Source: Rhynchonema sp. JSB1_4
Taxonomy: Eukaryota; Nematoda; Chromadorea; Monhysterida; Xyalidae
NCBI GenBank assembly: GCA_030248065.1
Contig: JASAMV010003740.1
Span: 62,001 to 126,000, forward strand
Direction: 5' to 3'
DNA length: 64,000 nucleotides
Below are positions 26,201 to 39,200 of this stretch, one piece after another. Position numbers and translations under genes: made by a program. The notes under the pieces were generated by a model. It was not told where the DNA came from, did no database searches, and worked only from the letters and a program-made list of their open reading frames with translations. Position 1 is the stretch's first letter. Every line of letters starts with the position of its first letter.

Positions 26201-29200
26201 GTCGAATATTATCACCATCACGAATGGCTCAAGTAGTGCGAATTTTCGGGACACGACTAAATGTATTACTATGTATAACGAATATATCGCCGTAACGAAT
26301 GTCGTTATAGCGGATAGTGACTGTGTTTGAGTGCATCTGCATCTCCATGTCCATGGCATTCGTTTTGGTATTTAGTGGACTTGCAACTAAAATAAAATCA
26401 GTTTGGAAGCTGAATAAACTAATGAAGCTCGTCTGACTCTGAATGAAGCTGCGTAAGCCTTAACGTACCCCCTCGTCCAGCATCTTATTCATGAGACTTT
26501 TTTCCAGAACGATGCAAAATTCGACCGCGATCTGCCATCTGGACGCACGGTGTTTGAGTGGAGTTCGTTTTCTGAACTGCCGATATCAAGGAAAAGTCTC
26601 AACGGTAATTGTTATGGTCGATTCAAACAGTGTAGTGCTTGGCTTTACAGGGAGTTGACGACGTATAGTACATAGCTTGGGACCCGGGAGGTGTTCACGA
26701 TATACAGTGCAGTGGCAGCGGCAGGCCCATGTGTATGGTGCGGGGTTGGGACTTAGGCTTAGGCTTACGTTTTATCGCATTCTGTGTTTTTTGCTCCGCC
26801 ATTCACACATTTACGCATGTTTTTTATGTATTTTCCTGCTCTCATCGCGCTTGTTTTTATCTTCAGCCTCAGTTTTTGCCTTCTGTTTTTTAAAATTTTA
26901 CCTTTTTTGCCCCAGTTAGTTGCAGGTAGGACAGCAGGATGTACTGAAGACCCGCCTGGGTGTATTTTTTTAAGTACAGGCCTAACTGCTGTTCTGAATC
27001 GGTGCTTGTCTACATTCATGGCCTAAACAAGACAGCCATTTATCTAGCTATTATTAATTTCTTCTTTCGTTAATTTAATTTCTAATTTTCCTTGTCTAGA
27101 AAATGGTTGTAAAAGCCGATTCGCTGGGAACTCGTTTTTTCTCTGCTTTTTATGGGGCTAGGTTGTTAGTTTATTTAGTATTTTACAAAAAAAGTTTTTA
27201 TTTTTGCGGAATTTTTTAAATTTGCTCTTGCTCGCTTTTTTGCCTTCATTTATTTCTCTGTTTTTTCCTTTTCATTGCTGCCTTCATCAAGCTCTCACTT
27301 TTTATGGTGTCTTCTACTAATAGATAATATTAATCTGTCACAACTTTCCATTTTTATAATTACGTTTTAGGCATGCCTAAAAGGGTAAAAAATATCGTTT
27401 TTAGCACACAGCTTTGGCCCGGCAAAAATTTGCTTTTTTCAGGGGTACCAGAGTGGGGCGGGCAGGGGGTAGTGTACCAGGTCGGGGCGGGTAGGGTACC
27501 ATTGGGGGGGCTCCCCCCCAGACACAGCGCTGACCCCAACCCCCCTTCCCCAGTCACTGCCTCAGCACCGAAACAGCTCGAAAAACCCAAACACCCGACA
27601 CCTACACCTGCCCTTGTTCTCATTCACATGCACACACAGGCCTGAGCGCGAATCAATTCATTGAGCCAACCGAGGTGCAGCGTGACACGATTCCACTGGC
27701 TTTGCGCGGCGCTGATGTGTTGGCAGCGGCGAAGACTGGTAGCGGGAAAACGTTGGCCTTTTTGGTGCCGGTAAGCGGATTAGAAAGAAGTTATATTATT
27801 ATCTGGTCAAGTACGTAAGATGCGTGTTTTGGTTGCGAAAAAAAATCTGAAAAAAAGATATCTGTAAAAGTACTGAAGCCATCCACCGCTCTCTTTGACG
27901 TGATTCCATCAAATTTTCGGATTGTAAGGTATTTCACGATCGAAATCGATCTAGTCGGTATATCGTATTTTCGCGTCTGAACACGATCGTGAAGGCGACT
28001 CAATGGTAAACAAAATCAAGTGAATGAAATATAAAACACAATTTAAAAGTTTCTGCGAACAATACAAACGATTTTCCATAATTATTCTCCGATCCTCGAG
28101 CGTCTATGGCTGAATCGTTGGTCGCGGTCGGACGGACTCGGCGCATTGGTCATCTCGCCCACTCGTGAATTGGCCTATCAGACATTCGAGGTGCTGCGGA
28201 AAGTCGGCGCCAAACACGATTTCTCGGCAGCGTTGCTGATTGGCGGCACGGTTCGGACGCGCGACTGTTCTGATTTTTTATGTGTTTTTTAAATTGAGGA
28301 TTTTTTTTGTTCGGCGTAAATTTATTTGAGCCCATGAGCCGTACATGATGTCACGTTTGAAGCACTGATTAAAGGTGCTGGTCAACAACCCTTCGACCGC
28401 GCTTGATCTTGGGGGGTAGTATATATAAACAAAGTTTGGACATCGTGTTACTCGGCCCTAATCTGGCCAGCCGATTGGTTGCTTCCTGATGTTTCACGGC
28501 CACGTTGAAGTTTGCACCTGGTGAAAAAAACCGAAAAAATTTGAAACGCTGCTGTGACACGAATAGGCTGTTTCAAAGTTTGATACTGGAATGACAGCAA
28601 CCTCCAACATTGTGACAAAAACCGCAATGCACAATAGCTATTGAAACGTCCGCATTGTTGAATAAAAAAATAAAAGGTTTCAGAAACCTGGTCATTTTTT
28701 GCTAGGATTTTGTACTCGTGTAATTTTAAGCATCTGTGGTGAATGAAATAAGTTGTCAATTACAAATAAAAATCATCTAATTATCAAGTTCCTTGTTTGT
28801 GCTACCCAGTTTTCAAAACCCTACACAGCTCACACAATGTTTACCACAACATGCGCAAGGCAGCATTTCCAATGCGCACACACGCAAAGCTGGCCAGCTG
28901 TGAAACATTGCTGTGTTATCGCTGTGCCGGCTGTGTGTTGTCGTTGTGTATGCGCCGAGAGAATGGCTGCCTTGCGCATGTTGTGGTAAACATTGTGTGA
29001 GCTGTGTAGGGTTTTGAAAACTGGGAAGCACAAACAAGGAACTTGATAATTAGAGGATTTTTATTTGTAATTGACAACTTATCTCATTTACCACAGATGC
29101 TTAAAGTTACACGAGTACAAAATCCTAGCAAAAAATGACCAGGTTTCTGAAATCTTTTATTTTTTTATTCAACAATGCGGACGTTTCAATAGCTATTGTG

Positions 29201-32200
29201 CATTGCGGTTTTTCCCACAATGTTGGAGGTTGCTGTCACTTTAGTATCAAACTTTGAAACAGCCTATTCGTGTCACAACAGCGTTTCAAATTTTTTCGGT
29301 TTTTTCACCAGGTGCAAACTTCAACGTGGCCGTGAAACATCAGGAAGCAACCAATCGGCTCGCCAGATTCGGGTCGAGTAACACGATGTGCAAACTTTGT
29401 TTATATATTCTACCCCCTAGATCAAGCGCGGTCGAAGGGTTGTTGACCAGCAGCTTTAAGGGATCCGAGCGGAGATCACTACTTTGCCCACAACTGATGC
29501 CAATGTAGTGGCAGGGGGCCAACGGTACCCTTGAGGATGGTTGCAAAGTATCCCAAAAGGCTGAAAAAGGCCGTTTTTGCCTGCATTTTCGCCGAAAATT
29601 TGGCCAAAATGGCTAAAAAGGGATCAGAATCCGGCTGTCCCACACACTCACACCCCACAGCTTTGGAAACCGACACACCCACACCGTTAAATTTTGAAGG
29701 AAGACACCCAAAACGTGGCAGGTTTGCGAAAAACATTGTCCGTTAGAGGTTTTAGAATTGCAATTGGTCCAAATATTTCAGTCATTTTCATGTTTGAACA
29801 AAACTATCAATTTTTTCAATCTCAAAACGTTAACGTTGAACAAAACTGATCAGTTTCTGAAGCGCAAAAATTGAAAGTTGAACAAAATTTTGCTTCCATT
29901 ATTGGTGTGTGGGTGTGGGTCACCATTGGTTACAGTTGGACACCATGGCAATCAGCTTCACTCGGATTTTCGGTGTCGCCTTTTGCCCATGAGTTGCAAC
30001 CCGTTTTCACCAGCGTGAGAGTTGTTTCTCACCACGGGAATGAATAACTTTTACGCTGGTCAAAAAACTGGTGCCCCAATTCTGTTGCGAAATACGGTCC
30101 AAACAAGAACTGCTCTTGACCTGCCATGTCGTCGTTGTGTTTGAAAGTTTCACTCGGCTGACATTTTTCTTCAAATTTGACATAACCATCGCCTTTTACT
30201 GTTTCGAAAAAAGTTCGCAAGTCAAGTACAATAAAATTTTTGCTTCAATTAGGACGTCGAATTCGAGAAGACGCGCGTGTCCAACACCAATATCGTTGTG
30301 TGCACGCCTGGCCGACTGTTGCAGCACATGGATGAAAACCCGATGTTCGACACCAACAATCTGTCGATATTGGGTGCGTGTTGCTTTTATCTTTAAGTTT
30401 GTTGTATTGTTTAAGTTTATTGTATTTTTGGTAATTGCATGAAAGTATCTGTGCTGTTAGGTATTTGTCGTGTACAATGGCTGGATTTTTTTAGAAAAAA
30501 TGTGAATAGAATAGGCGCTGGTCATCGATCACCTGTCACCTGCTCGGTCGTTGTGCGACCTATAACATGATATACAACGCTTAAAGCGGCCCCGCCGCTA
30601 TTGTTTTTTTGGTTTTCGACCTCGGTTTTTTCACTTATATCGTTTGTTGGCATCGAGATCAAAAACATTAGTTTTGACGAACTTCACCAAAATGGCGATT
30701 ACCCACCGAAATCGATCCACCAAGATGGTCTATCGGGAACAAAACTGTCTGATATTGACGCACATTTGCACATGATGATCAGGAATGACAAGAGAAATTC
30801 AAAATCACTGGGGCGTGATATAGGCGACGGGTTACGGTAGCCCGATAAAACATTAGCTCTATTGTAAATAATAAATGTTATGTCAACCTACCGTAACGTG
30901 CCGCCTATACCACACCTCTGTGATTTGAATATTCCTTTGGACATCCTGATTTCCATGCACACATAGTGCGTCAATATTTTGGTGATTTGTTCCCGTACGG
31001 CCATGTTGGTGGATCGATTTCGGTGGGTAAACGTCAGTTTGGTGAAGTTCTTGAAGGTTAATGTTCTTCATCCCAATGCCAACTAACGATTAATATAAAA
31101 AACCGAGGTCCAAAACCCAAAAAAAAACAATAGCGGCGGGGCCGCTTTAAGTTGTGCTAGAACTGGATGGAGCAGTGGGAAATGTTTTCGCAACTCGACA
31201 AACACGCACATCTCAGTTTCAAACTATTTTTGATCCGTCTTACCTAGCAATAATTGATAACAATAACAACAATTAATTCTAACAATAAAACCTCGAAAAA
31301 ACATTATACCCGTTTCCAGTGTTGGATGAGGCGGATCGCATTCTCGATCTGGGCTTCAAGCCCCAGCTGAACGCGATCATCGAACATTTGCCGCCCGACC
31401 GGCAGACGTTGTTGTTTTCGGCCACTCAGACAAAGTCAGTTGTTTGTTGCCGACACCACTGCATTCAGAATGAATTTTACGTAATTTTATTTGCTAATAA
31501 CAGGTCCGTCAAAGACCTGGCGCGGCTCAGTCTCAACCATCCGGTTTACGTGTCGGTGCATGAAAACGCCGCTCAAACGACGCCAGATCAGTTGACTCAG
31601 GTAAACGTCGAATAAATGTTTCATTTTGTTTGTATGAGCACGTCTTTGGTCAGCCAGACCGTTTGCACTCAATTCCCTTTAGGGCAGAACAACAACAAAA
31701 ATATAAAATATAAATCAAACTACCTAAATATAAAGCTGTTATCTTTTTGTGTTTTGCAGAGCTATGTGATCTGCGATCATCAGGACAAAGTGAATTTCCT
31801 GTGGTCATTCCTGGCCAGTCATCGGAGATGCAAAGTGCTCGTCTTCATGACCAGTTGTAAACAGGTATTGTATAGCCGCGCACAAGTAATTTGTGCGATG
31901 ATGTAGTTGGGGTCGGGTTGGGGGGGGGGGTGTTACTCCAGCTAGGCAGCTAGTTCGAGCTGCCCAAGAATGGAAAAAATCGTGTTCTTGGGGGGTATTT
32001 TCGGCAAAAATTTTCTCAAGCCCCCAAAAGTCGCAAAATGTGCCAGATGGCCAGCTCGAGGTGGCCTGACCAACTGCGATGTCGTCACACTGATTTTATG
32101 TCGTAAATTTTGACTCCAAGATGGACAAATTAATTAAATTACCGACCGATCCAATGTAACAAATCCAATCCAACAAAACAGTTTAGTGAACCAGTTGTGG

Positions 32201-35200
32201 GTTTTCCAAATTTTACTGGATGCGATTTGCATCAGTGTGTCAGAATTTTACGTGCACATTAATTTCTGCCCAGAATTTCGTTTTGCGCTTGTGTGCAACA
32301 TTTCAGTTGCAAATTCCGCCTGACCTCCCAATTTTTAGGTACAAAAAACAAAATTATTGGCTTGAAGTTTCTGATGTCGCGTCTGTCCCGTCAACAAAGA
32401 TTAATATCTCCAGACTGTATGGACGTTTCCATCTCACAGGTGCGCTTCATGCGCGAAACGTTTCGCAAAATGCGCACACCCATCCAGCTGTTGGCATTAT
32501 ACGGCACAATGTCACAGTCGAAACGCGTGAATGTGTACGACCAATTCTGTGCCAATCAGCATGTTGCCTTGTTCGCTACTGACGTCGCTGCCAGAGGATT
32601 AGGTTGGATCATGTTTCTGACCTTTTGTTCGTTTTTGTAAATTTCATTATGACAACGGAACAGAAGCGATTAACCCACTTGATCGCGAATTATTTGGGCC
32701 GCTCGTGAAACAGTGATTTCGGCATCTGAAGAGAAGCGATTGGTTGCTCGGCGCGATACAGGTTCTTCGCATTGTCATTCCGCGCCGTGGCGTCATGCAG
32801 ACATGTCATTTCGGCACGCTATCACTGCTAACGTCAGGAAATTCTATGAAGTAAGATAGTGTTCGAATCTCGAAATGAGACGCGTTTTCCGCTCCATCCC
32901 AGCATTTAACATCAGAATTCACTCGCGTTCTCGGATCGAGCTGCGATCTTAGTTGCACTCGGAGCCAATCCATGCATTTGATCCATATTCGCGAACGTGC
33001 CCATATGATCCGGAAAACAAACAACCCATGTAGCCTCGTATTCTCTCTGTCGTCGTCTCTGCCAGATTTTCCGCACGTCGATTGGGTTGTGCAATTGGAC
33101 TGTGCGCCATCGGTCGACGACTACATCCATCGTGTCGGTCGGACAGCGCGACACACGAATGCGGGCCGGGCGTTGTTGGTGCTCACTCCCGGGCAAGTGG
33201 ACGGCATGCTGGACAGGTTGCGCGCTCGGAGGATCGACGTGGAACCCTTGAGGTGTGTGTGTGTGTGTGGTTATATTGTGTTGGATTGGGTTGTTGACTG
33301 GCTGGCTTAGGCTTAGTTTGGTTAGCTGCTTGCACACAACAACTGCATGCAGAGATGTGTGGGTTTTTTTTGAAGTACACCGGCGAAACAAACAGATAAG
33401 GTGCTATTTTTTTTATGAATTTTGCTGTATCTGCACCAGAAAAGCCAGGATGGTGTCAGAAGTTGCTTCCTGTCGAGCTTGATGTTTTAACACCATTATA
33501 AATGAAAGGAGACAGATAACAGTGCCAGTATGAGTGCCGCCTATTCCAAGGAAAAAGCAAGAAAAATCAACAAGCAAACCAAAGAAAATTATTTTCTCAT
33601 ACTTTCGCGCCCTTTGAATTTCAGCGTGAGCGCCAAGCGCTTGCTGGATGTGGGCGGGAAAATTCAAGGTGTTCTCGCCAAGGAGCCTCAACTGAAGGTC
33701 TATGCACAACGGGTGAGCGCTTTTGTGTTGCTTATTGTCTGAAAAGTTTTTATTAGGTTACCGAGCGACAAATTTTAGAAAATCAGAACAACTTTTTCTT
33801 GTCATTTTCATTTCTCAAGTGCGTGATCGCGTATCTTCGTTCGCTGCAAATGATGTCCGATCGAAGACTTTTCGACCCGACCTCTGTTGATGTGGATGCG
33901 TTCGCCAGGTCCGATGAGCATTTCTGTTTCTTTGTTTTGTGTGTTTTTGTAATTTATATTCAATGTTTTTTTCCAAGGTCCCTTGGTCTCGCCGTGACGC
34001 CTCGTGTTCGCTTCTTGGCCAAACAGCAGCATAAACAACGTCAAAAACAGCAGCCGGTCCACGACACGGAGTTGTTCGACTCGGACAAGAACCCGTTGGA
34101 TGTACATAATCCAGATTCGGACGACGAAGAGTTGTTTACGATGAGACGGATATCGTTGAAAGAAATGAGGGTGGGTGAACGATTTGGTTTTGTGCAGCTT
34201 GTCTGTCTGACACGTATAGTAAATTTCCAAATTCGCTGCCGCACAGTAAAATACGCCCCATAGTTAATGTCAAGTTATAAACCCGAACGCTACCCATGCG
34301 CGGTTCTGAAACATTGCGCGCAGCTGCCTGGCTGGCTGGCAAGCTGCGTGTGTGTTGGCTGTCTGAATGTTTCACAAGTTTGATTTTCGGGTTTAGAACC
34401 TGATATTAACTATGGGGCGTACTTTACTGTGCGGCAGCGAATTTGGAAATTTACTACACCCATGTCTTGCGCCTGACATACCTCCAGATGGTGGGGTGGT
34501 CAGGTTGGTCATCAAAACAACATTTTGAACTTGCAATATGTGGCAGGGTTTGCCATGCGTAGACTAAATGAAATGAGAGTGATGCTCCTGGTTTTATTCT
34601 CCAGATCCCAAAGCCCGCTAAAATGGTCGATAAATCCGCCGCTGCGGCACCCGAAAGTAGTTCGTTGGGCAACGCTCGCAAAACGAAAGGAGCGTACGCG
34701 AAGCAGCTGGCACGACGGGGCATCAGGGTGAATCAACGTGTGGTGTTTGAAAGGGAAGACAACGGGGAAAGTGATGCGGACAGTGGGGAGGAGGTAAGAG
34801 TTGATGAAAACCATGGTATTGTCCGTCCATCAACTCATGTCACCATCACCATCATTGTATTGTGTTGCTGCTGGCTGGCTTGTTCCCTTCCTCCACGTTC
34901 TAATGAAAGAGAAATTAAGTGTGACCGACTTTGCAAAAACACTGAAAAAATAATAGAAAAAGGCGAAAAAGATTGAATTCTATCAAATTTAAAATTAAAT
35001 TAAATTAAAATGGATAAAACACGTCGATTTCATAAAAAAAATTGGAACTTAGGAGCAAAAAAATTTTTTTCGGCAACTCAATTGCTCTTTCATTAGGACG
35101 TGGAGGAAGAGAATAAGTCGGCATGCAGCATCACAAAATGACATGAGCTGGTGGACGGACTATACTTTGGTTTTCTGGCTAAAAATATTTTACTTGGTTT

Positions 35201-36020
35201 TGAAATCAGTGTGGCCTGCAGTTGATACGATCAATTTTATCTTCTTGTCGAAACATTTTGTGCTCCATCATACATGAGCTGTTACTCATTTGCACTGAGA
35301 TTTTATTTCTGTTCCTAGATGAAGTAAGAATGAGAAGAAGCAGCAAAATCAAGAGCATTCTCAGCCGTCAATATAGTGTACTGATGTCAGTTTTTTGGCA
35401 TACAGTATTTTATTCATAAATTATTTCAGATGAAAAACGTGACGACCAACATCGACGATGCGGGCGGACTCGATTTGGATGCGGCTGCCGCGAGTATGCG
35501 AAAGGCTGATGTCACTGACAGGGTGTCGTTTAGGGAACGGTTGCGGAGAGTTAGGAAGGTTGGTGACTTACTTGGTTTACGACTTTTTAGGATTCGGTGG
35601 GCTTTCTGACGGCGAACTAGCCTAGTTCGGATAATGGTAGTCACCAAAGTACGTTCCGGATGGATACCGTTTTTGTGGCGCGGAATCTTGCATTATTGTT
35701 CACATAGAGAATCTTTTTGCCCACAGTGTCAAATTCAAGACATCAGAAACTGAATTCTTATCGTGCAGGAACGGAAACGTAAGCAACGCGAAGAACTCGA
35801 AGAAAAGCGACGTCGCAAGAAATCACGCAATCAACCAGCGGCAGTCGAGGTGCGTCTCGGCTCAGATCCGGATGCGGAGGACGACGACTCTCACGACGGT
35901 GAGAGTGTGGATTTGTCCTGGCTGCCCGACCCGGACAAGAAGTATGATAATGATGATGAAATGGAAGAGAAAGAAGACCTTCGACAGACTGAGGATCTGG
36001 CGCGCTCGTTGTTGTCATGA
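23209..36020 (+). CDS. DDX10: DEAD-box ATP-dependent RNA helicase DDX10/Dbp4
   Basis: The protein remodels U3/U14 snoRNA contacts in the nucleolar small-subunit processome during 18S rRNA maturation. Exons: 23209-23403, 26508-26604, 27640-27770, 28101-28250, 30253-30373, 31320-31434, 31504-31600, 31760-31864, 32440-32602, 33066-33252, 33625-33712, 33820-33908, 33978-34170, 34605-34793, 35430-35558, 35769-36020. All phases agree, giving 766 aa (human protein about 875). Motifs: Walker [10 protein letters not shown] (127-135), PTREL (161-165), TPGR (209-212), DEAD (234-237), SAT (265-267), TDVAARG (384-390), HRVGRTAR (413-420). After the helicase core come the [12 protein letters not shown] segment typical of DDX10 and an acidic/basic tail. 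Motif IV reads GTMSQSKR, whereas relatives usually have HG then Q and KR. Exon 4 uses an unusual GTTCGG donor. The introns carry many transposons but the exons are intact. The start is the first ATG of exon 1. Confidence 0.95.
23415..23897. mobile_element. hAT-like element 12 bp inside DDX10 intron 1
   Basis: Ends CAGTGTAGTTCCTGG and CCAGGAACTACACTG are flanked by a perfect 8-bp duplication ATTGTTTG. The insertion begins at intron position +12, and the duplicated bases start at +4. The interior has repeats of GCGGCGGTTAGTGTACCT and poly-G/poly-C stretches. No transposase. Confidence 0.93.
24229..25053. mobile_element. hAT-like element with a second one nested inside
   Basis: Ends CAGTGTTGGAGGTAC and the matching complement are flanked by CAGGCGGG on both sides (8 bp). 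The interior repeats GGGGGATACCTACTGTACC. A different hAT-like family is nested at 24533-24915. It is in DDX10 intron 1. Confidence 0.9.
24533..24915. mobile_element. Nested hAT-like element, same family as 23415-23897
   Basis: It begins AAGTGCAGTTCCTGG (first base decayed from CAGTG) and ends CCAGGAACTACACTG, flanked by TACCGGGG on both sides. The interior matches 23415-23897 closely. Confidence 0.9.
25125..25383 (+). repeat. 5' half of a TTAA-target foldback element
   Basis: From the GCTTAAACCGGC-type end through AAATCACTGGGGCG it matches the left half of 30595-31146. The right half is absent where a hAT-like sequence begins. Confidence 0.7.
25384..26184. mobile_element. Composite hAT-like sequence in DDX10 intron 1
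   Basis: The left end CAGTGCAGTTCCTGG and right end CCAGGAACCGCACTG belong to the 23415 family, but the flanking octamers differ (CTGGGGCG versus TATGACAT). A further internal end at 25489 (CAGTGTAGTTCCTGA) shows that at least two insertions overlap here. Confidence 0.7.
27444..27560. repeat. hAT-derived GC-rich fragment close to DDX10 exon 3
   Basis: GTACCAGAGTGGGG, TAGTGTACC and poly-G/poly-C runs resemble hAT interiors in intron 1. It ends about 80 bp before exon 3. No intact ends are visible. Confidence 0.45.
28373..29455. mobile_element. 1.08-kb TTAA-target foldback element in DDX10 intron 4
   Basis: Two arms of about 0.5 kb, almost complementary, run from AGGTGCTGGTCAACAACCC to GGGTTGTTGACCAGCAGCT. 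TTAA flanks both sides (28369-28372 and 29456-29459), a target used by piggyBac and Kolobok transposases. The centre lies near 28.93 kb, next to a TGAAACATTGC word. No coding capacity. Confidence 0.9.
29491..29745. repeat. hAT-interior-like fragment
   Basis: AGTGGCAGGGGGCC and GGGTACC-type words followed by GGCCAAAATGGC-rich sequence resemble, inverted, the fragment near 50.2-50.3 kb. No clean ends or target duplication. Confidence 0.4.
30595..31146. mobile_element. TTAA-target foldback element in DDX10 intron 5
   Basis: Ends AGCGGCCCCGCCGCTATTG and its complement are flanked by TTAA on both sides (30591-30594 and 31147-31150). The arms are about 250 bp and imperfect. A broken half copy is at 25125-25383. 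Confidence 0.88.
33252..33270 (+). repeat. GT microsatellite at a DDX10 splice donor
   Basis: The donor of exon 10 is the first GT of a GTGTGTGTGTGTGTGTGG run, so several overlapping GT donors exist. Only the first keeps the reading phase used here. Confidence 0.7.
34217..34456. mobile_element. TA-target foldback MITE, family C, in DDX10 intron 13
   Basis: Ends TAGTAAATTTCCAAATTCG and its complement, with arms of about 55 bp sharing CGCACAGTAAA. Two opposed octamers, TGAAACAT (34309) and ATGTTTCA (34368), lie in the loop. TA is present on the left flank only. Confidence 0.75.
34819..35162. mobile_element. TA-target MITE, family A, in DDX10 intron 14
   Basis: Ends TTGTCCGTCCATC and GGTGGACGGACTA are flanked by TA. 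The interior closely matches 1890-2217, for example CTGGCTGGCTTGTTCCC and CCTCCACGTTCTAATGA. Confidence 0.82.
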
Positions 36021-36252
36021 TTGTGGAGATGTTTATTATATATCATCCTTGTTGATATTTGTTTGTTGACACGAAATTAAAATAATAAAGTTGAATCTAT
36101 GTTATCAGCATTATTGTACACTTTTAGTTTGGCTTGAGAGTGTTATGATCACTTTCCGTGCACATTTCACGGTCTTACCTGATTATATCTAGACTTTTTG
36201 TCCACTCTATGCGCAAAATTTCAAACATCTAAGGTATTTTGTCAAGCGGAAA
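36021..36252 (+). promoter_or_regulatory. Short DDX10-UTP15 spacer
   Basis: Only 232 bp separate the DDX10 stop from the UTP15 ATG. The spacer holds an AATAAA signal (36084-36089) and then about 160 bp in which the UTP15 promoter or a trans-splice acceptor must lie. CACTTTTAG ending at 36127 is the best acceptor-like site. I see no clear TATA box. Confidence 0.55.
36084..36089 (+). terminator. Polyadenylation signal AATAAA of DDX10
   Basis: AATAAA lies 64 bp after the stop codon, the usual position for cleavage and polyadenylation shortly downstream. Confidence 0.75.
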
Positions 36253-39200
36253 ATGTTGCCAAACGCCTACAAGCCCACTCGCACCTTGAACTATAAAGTG
36301 GCGGACAGGGCAATTACGGATGACAACATTTACTGGAAACGATACGAGGTGACCTCTGAAACCCATCTTTGTTTATGTTTCACCAGATCTATAAAAGGCT
36401 GTCATTGGCGTGTGCAGCAATACCTCAATCCTCCGCAAACCAATCAAAACTTCGTTTTGCAGACAGTTGCCGTGATCAAAGAGGTCTCGTTTGTGAGCAG
36501 TGTCGCCTTTTCACCCGATGAACCATATCAATTGGCAGCCGCTTCCAGCACAAGGGTACGTGAATGAATTCGTTTTATTGGAAATAAAGAAAAATAAAAA
36601 TGTTCTTTTCATCGAGATAACAGTTGATGTAAAAAACAGACTAATCAACAAGTACCGACGATGCGTGAGGTGAAGCTAGGCGCATGTTTATGTGAATGTG
36701 CTATTCTAACAGCCTTGGCACAACTGTTTCGCGCGCTTGTTTGTTTGTTTATTGCTCTCAGTGACGCATAAAACCATGCACGTAAATTAGTGATAGAAGC
36801 ACAGTTACAAGACCGGGTGTTACAATTACGGAAATGAAAATAGTTACAACACTGGTTATAACAAAACCACAGCAAATAAAAGCTACAAAAAGCGCCAAGG
36901 AGAGAGAAAGATCACAGACATCAGGACAGATCACAGGACATGTTAACAGAACTGAAAATTATGCATTAATCCTCGTCCTCGTCAAACGACAAATGTCGGG
37001 CTCAGAGGGCGCATATTGGGATCAGTCCATATTGTCAACAGTCCCGCTTTGTTTCCAGACAGTTTGTGCCATTACATTCCATTCAACTCGGAAATTCAGC
37101 CTTCTCAGTTATAGGCAGTTAGACGTCGTAACCATTTTTTGTCAGTTTCCACATTGTTTGGAATCTGACAAATTCCGAAATGAGTGTTACACTCTTGTTC
37201 TGTTGCTAAATCCCTTCGAAGAACGTTTGCTGTGTGATATCAACATTCTAATCTTGATCTTTGAAGATGGTACAAGGTCTGATGTTTCAACCGTGTTACA
37301 AATACCGTTTTCATTGTTCGTGCGATTTCCCAAGCCCGGGAAAGATAACACAACAGAAACCAATAAATGTACTTTATATTTCTTATCAAGACGGCTCACT
37401 TTCAGCTGAGCATTGTGGACGCGAGTCGAGGCGCTCAGGTACGATTGCTATCGCGATTCAAACGTGCGGTGCGCGCCGTCAGCTACCGGCCCGACGGTAA
37501 ATTGCTGGTGACGGGAGATGAGGAGGGAAAGGTACGACTGTTCGACACCTACACGAGCAGTCGGTCGGCGCTCAGGGTGTTCAATGCACATCAGACGTTG
37601 GTTGGGGCGGGTATTACGCTTTTTTATTAGCTTTTGTTTTATTGTTGGTTGTTCGGTTGGCGAAGACTGAAGAATGAACTAGTGGGTAGCAGCACATACA
37701 TCCTTTTTTATATCTTCGATAAAACATCAGCACATTTTCACGTGTTGCGTTAACCGTCTGGTAATCGGACTGATCCGTGCCGTCCGAGCCGCGTGATTTT
37801 TCGTGTTTTTGGGGCGTTTCGAAATTCACTGCGCTACGTTCTGCCACAAATTTCGACTTGCGTGGACGTTGTACCAGATCAGAAATAAGCAACGTTTACG
37901 TTGGTTGAAATGAAAGGAGCCAATAAGCCTTGTGAATCAAATATTCAAAAAAGGAACAGGCGTCCGACCATTGTTGATCTGTCATCTTGATTCGATTAGA
38001 TTACTTTTTTTGACTTTTGGCGGAATTTGTTTTAGTTTTATGACAATCACAAGCCGGTGAGCTTAACAGTTTATGTCATTTGCATCCTCATCAGCACATT
38101 TTCAGCCCCATCCATGCGTGTCTGTTTGCACGTTCCAGTGTGACCGATGGTAATGTAGCATCGAGACATGTGTTTTCGTTCAGGTGCGCGTTTCTGGTTG
38201 TTTTTTTCGGTTTTATTGTAAGGATCATAATTGTTTGTCGTCGATGGGTTTATTCTTATGGTTGATTAAATTGAACCCAAAATTTTAATGATCTTAAGAA
38301 AATTTCTGGTTGCTGTTGGTTTGTCGATGCGAATTGATGAAGCTCAAATCAACGGCTACCCGCCACAGAAATGATAGTTGTATTGGTGTCAACAAGGTTG
38401 TGTTTGAATGTTGGATGAGAAAAATAGCACATGGTTTATATTTACACGGTTGACAATTTGTGTCATTGGATTTTCATTCATGTTTCAATTGTAAATGACC
38501 TCGGTAGGTGTTGTTCACCTGTTGCTAAACATCTCACCGGCAGAACAAAACTAAATAAACATGAACGAAATAATTGATTTTTAATCAACAAACTAAATAA
38601 ACAAACTCGTTCATTAAACTGCATCTCATGACTGATGAGGACCCGGATGCATTGTGACATACGTATATAGTCTCCTGAGAGGGTGCGAAACTATATATGC
38701 AGCTTTAGACCACTCTATTATTATAAAAATTGCTAACATTTATAAAAAACTAAATAAAACACTGCGATACACTCCTTTTAGTGACGATGCGACAGTCAAG
38801 TGCTGGGACACGACCGTCGAGGCCACTGGTGCACTGGTCACTCTTGCTGGCGGTCATACGGACTTTGTGCGTTGCGGCGCTGTGGGCTATGAATCGGGAC
38901 ACTTGGTTGTGTCTGGTTGGCTCGTAATTAATCGATTTTTGATCGTTGCGTCTGTTTCATTATTCGGTCATGAGATGAAACGATAATTGTCGTGTCCCAA
39001 CTTCACTTAATCTTCTTGTTTGTGTATTATTGAGTGGGTGTCGACGCTATAAACTAACTATAATTGTCGTGTTATTTGCGTGGGCTCTATTGATAATGAT
39101 GTTTAAACATCAGTGTTCTCGCATCAGCCAAAGATTGAAAGTATTGTTCGCCAGGACGTTTACCAGGTCAACATCAAAGTGAGTGTGGCTAATGCTATTG

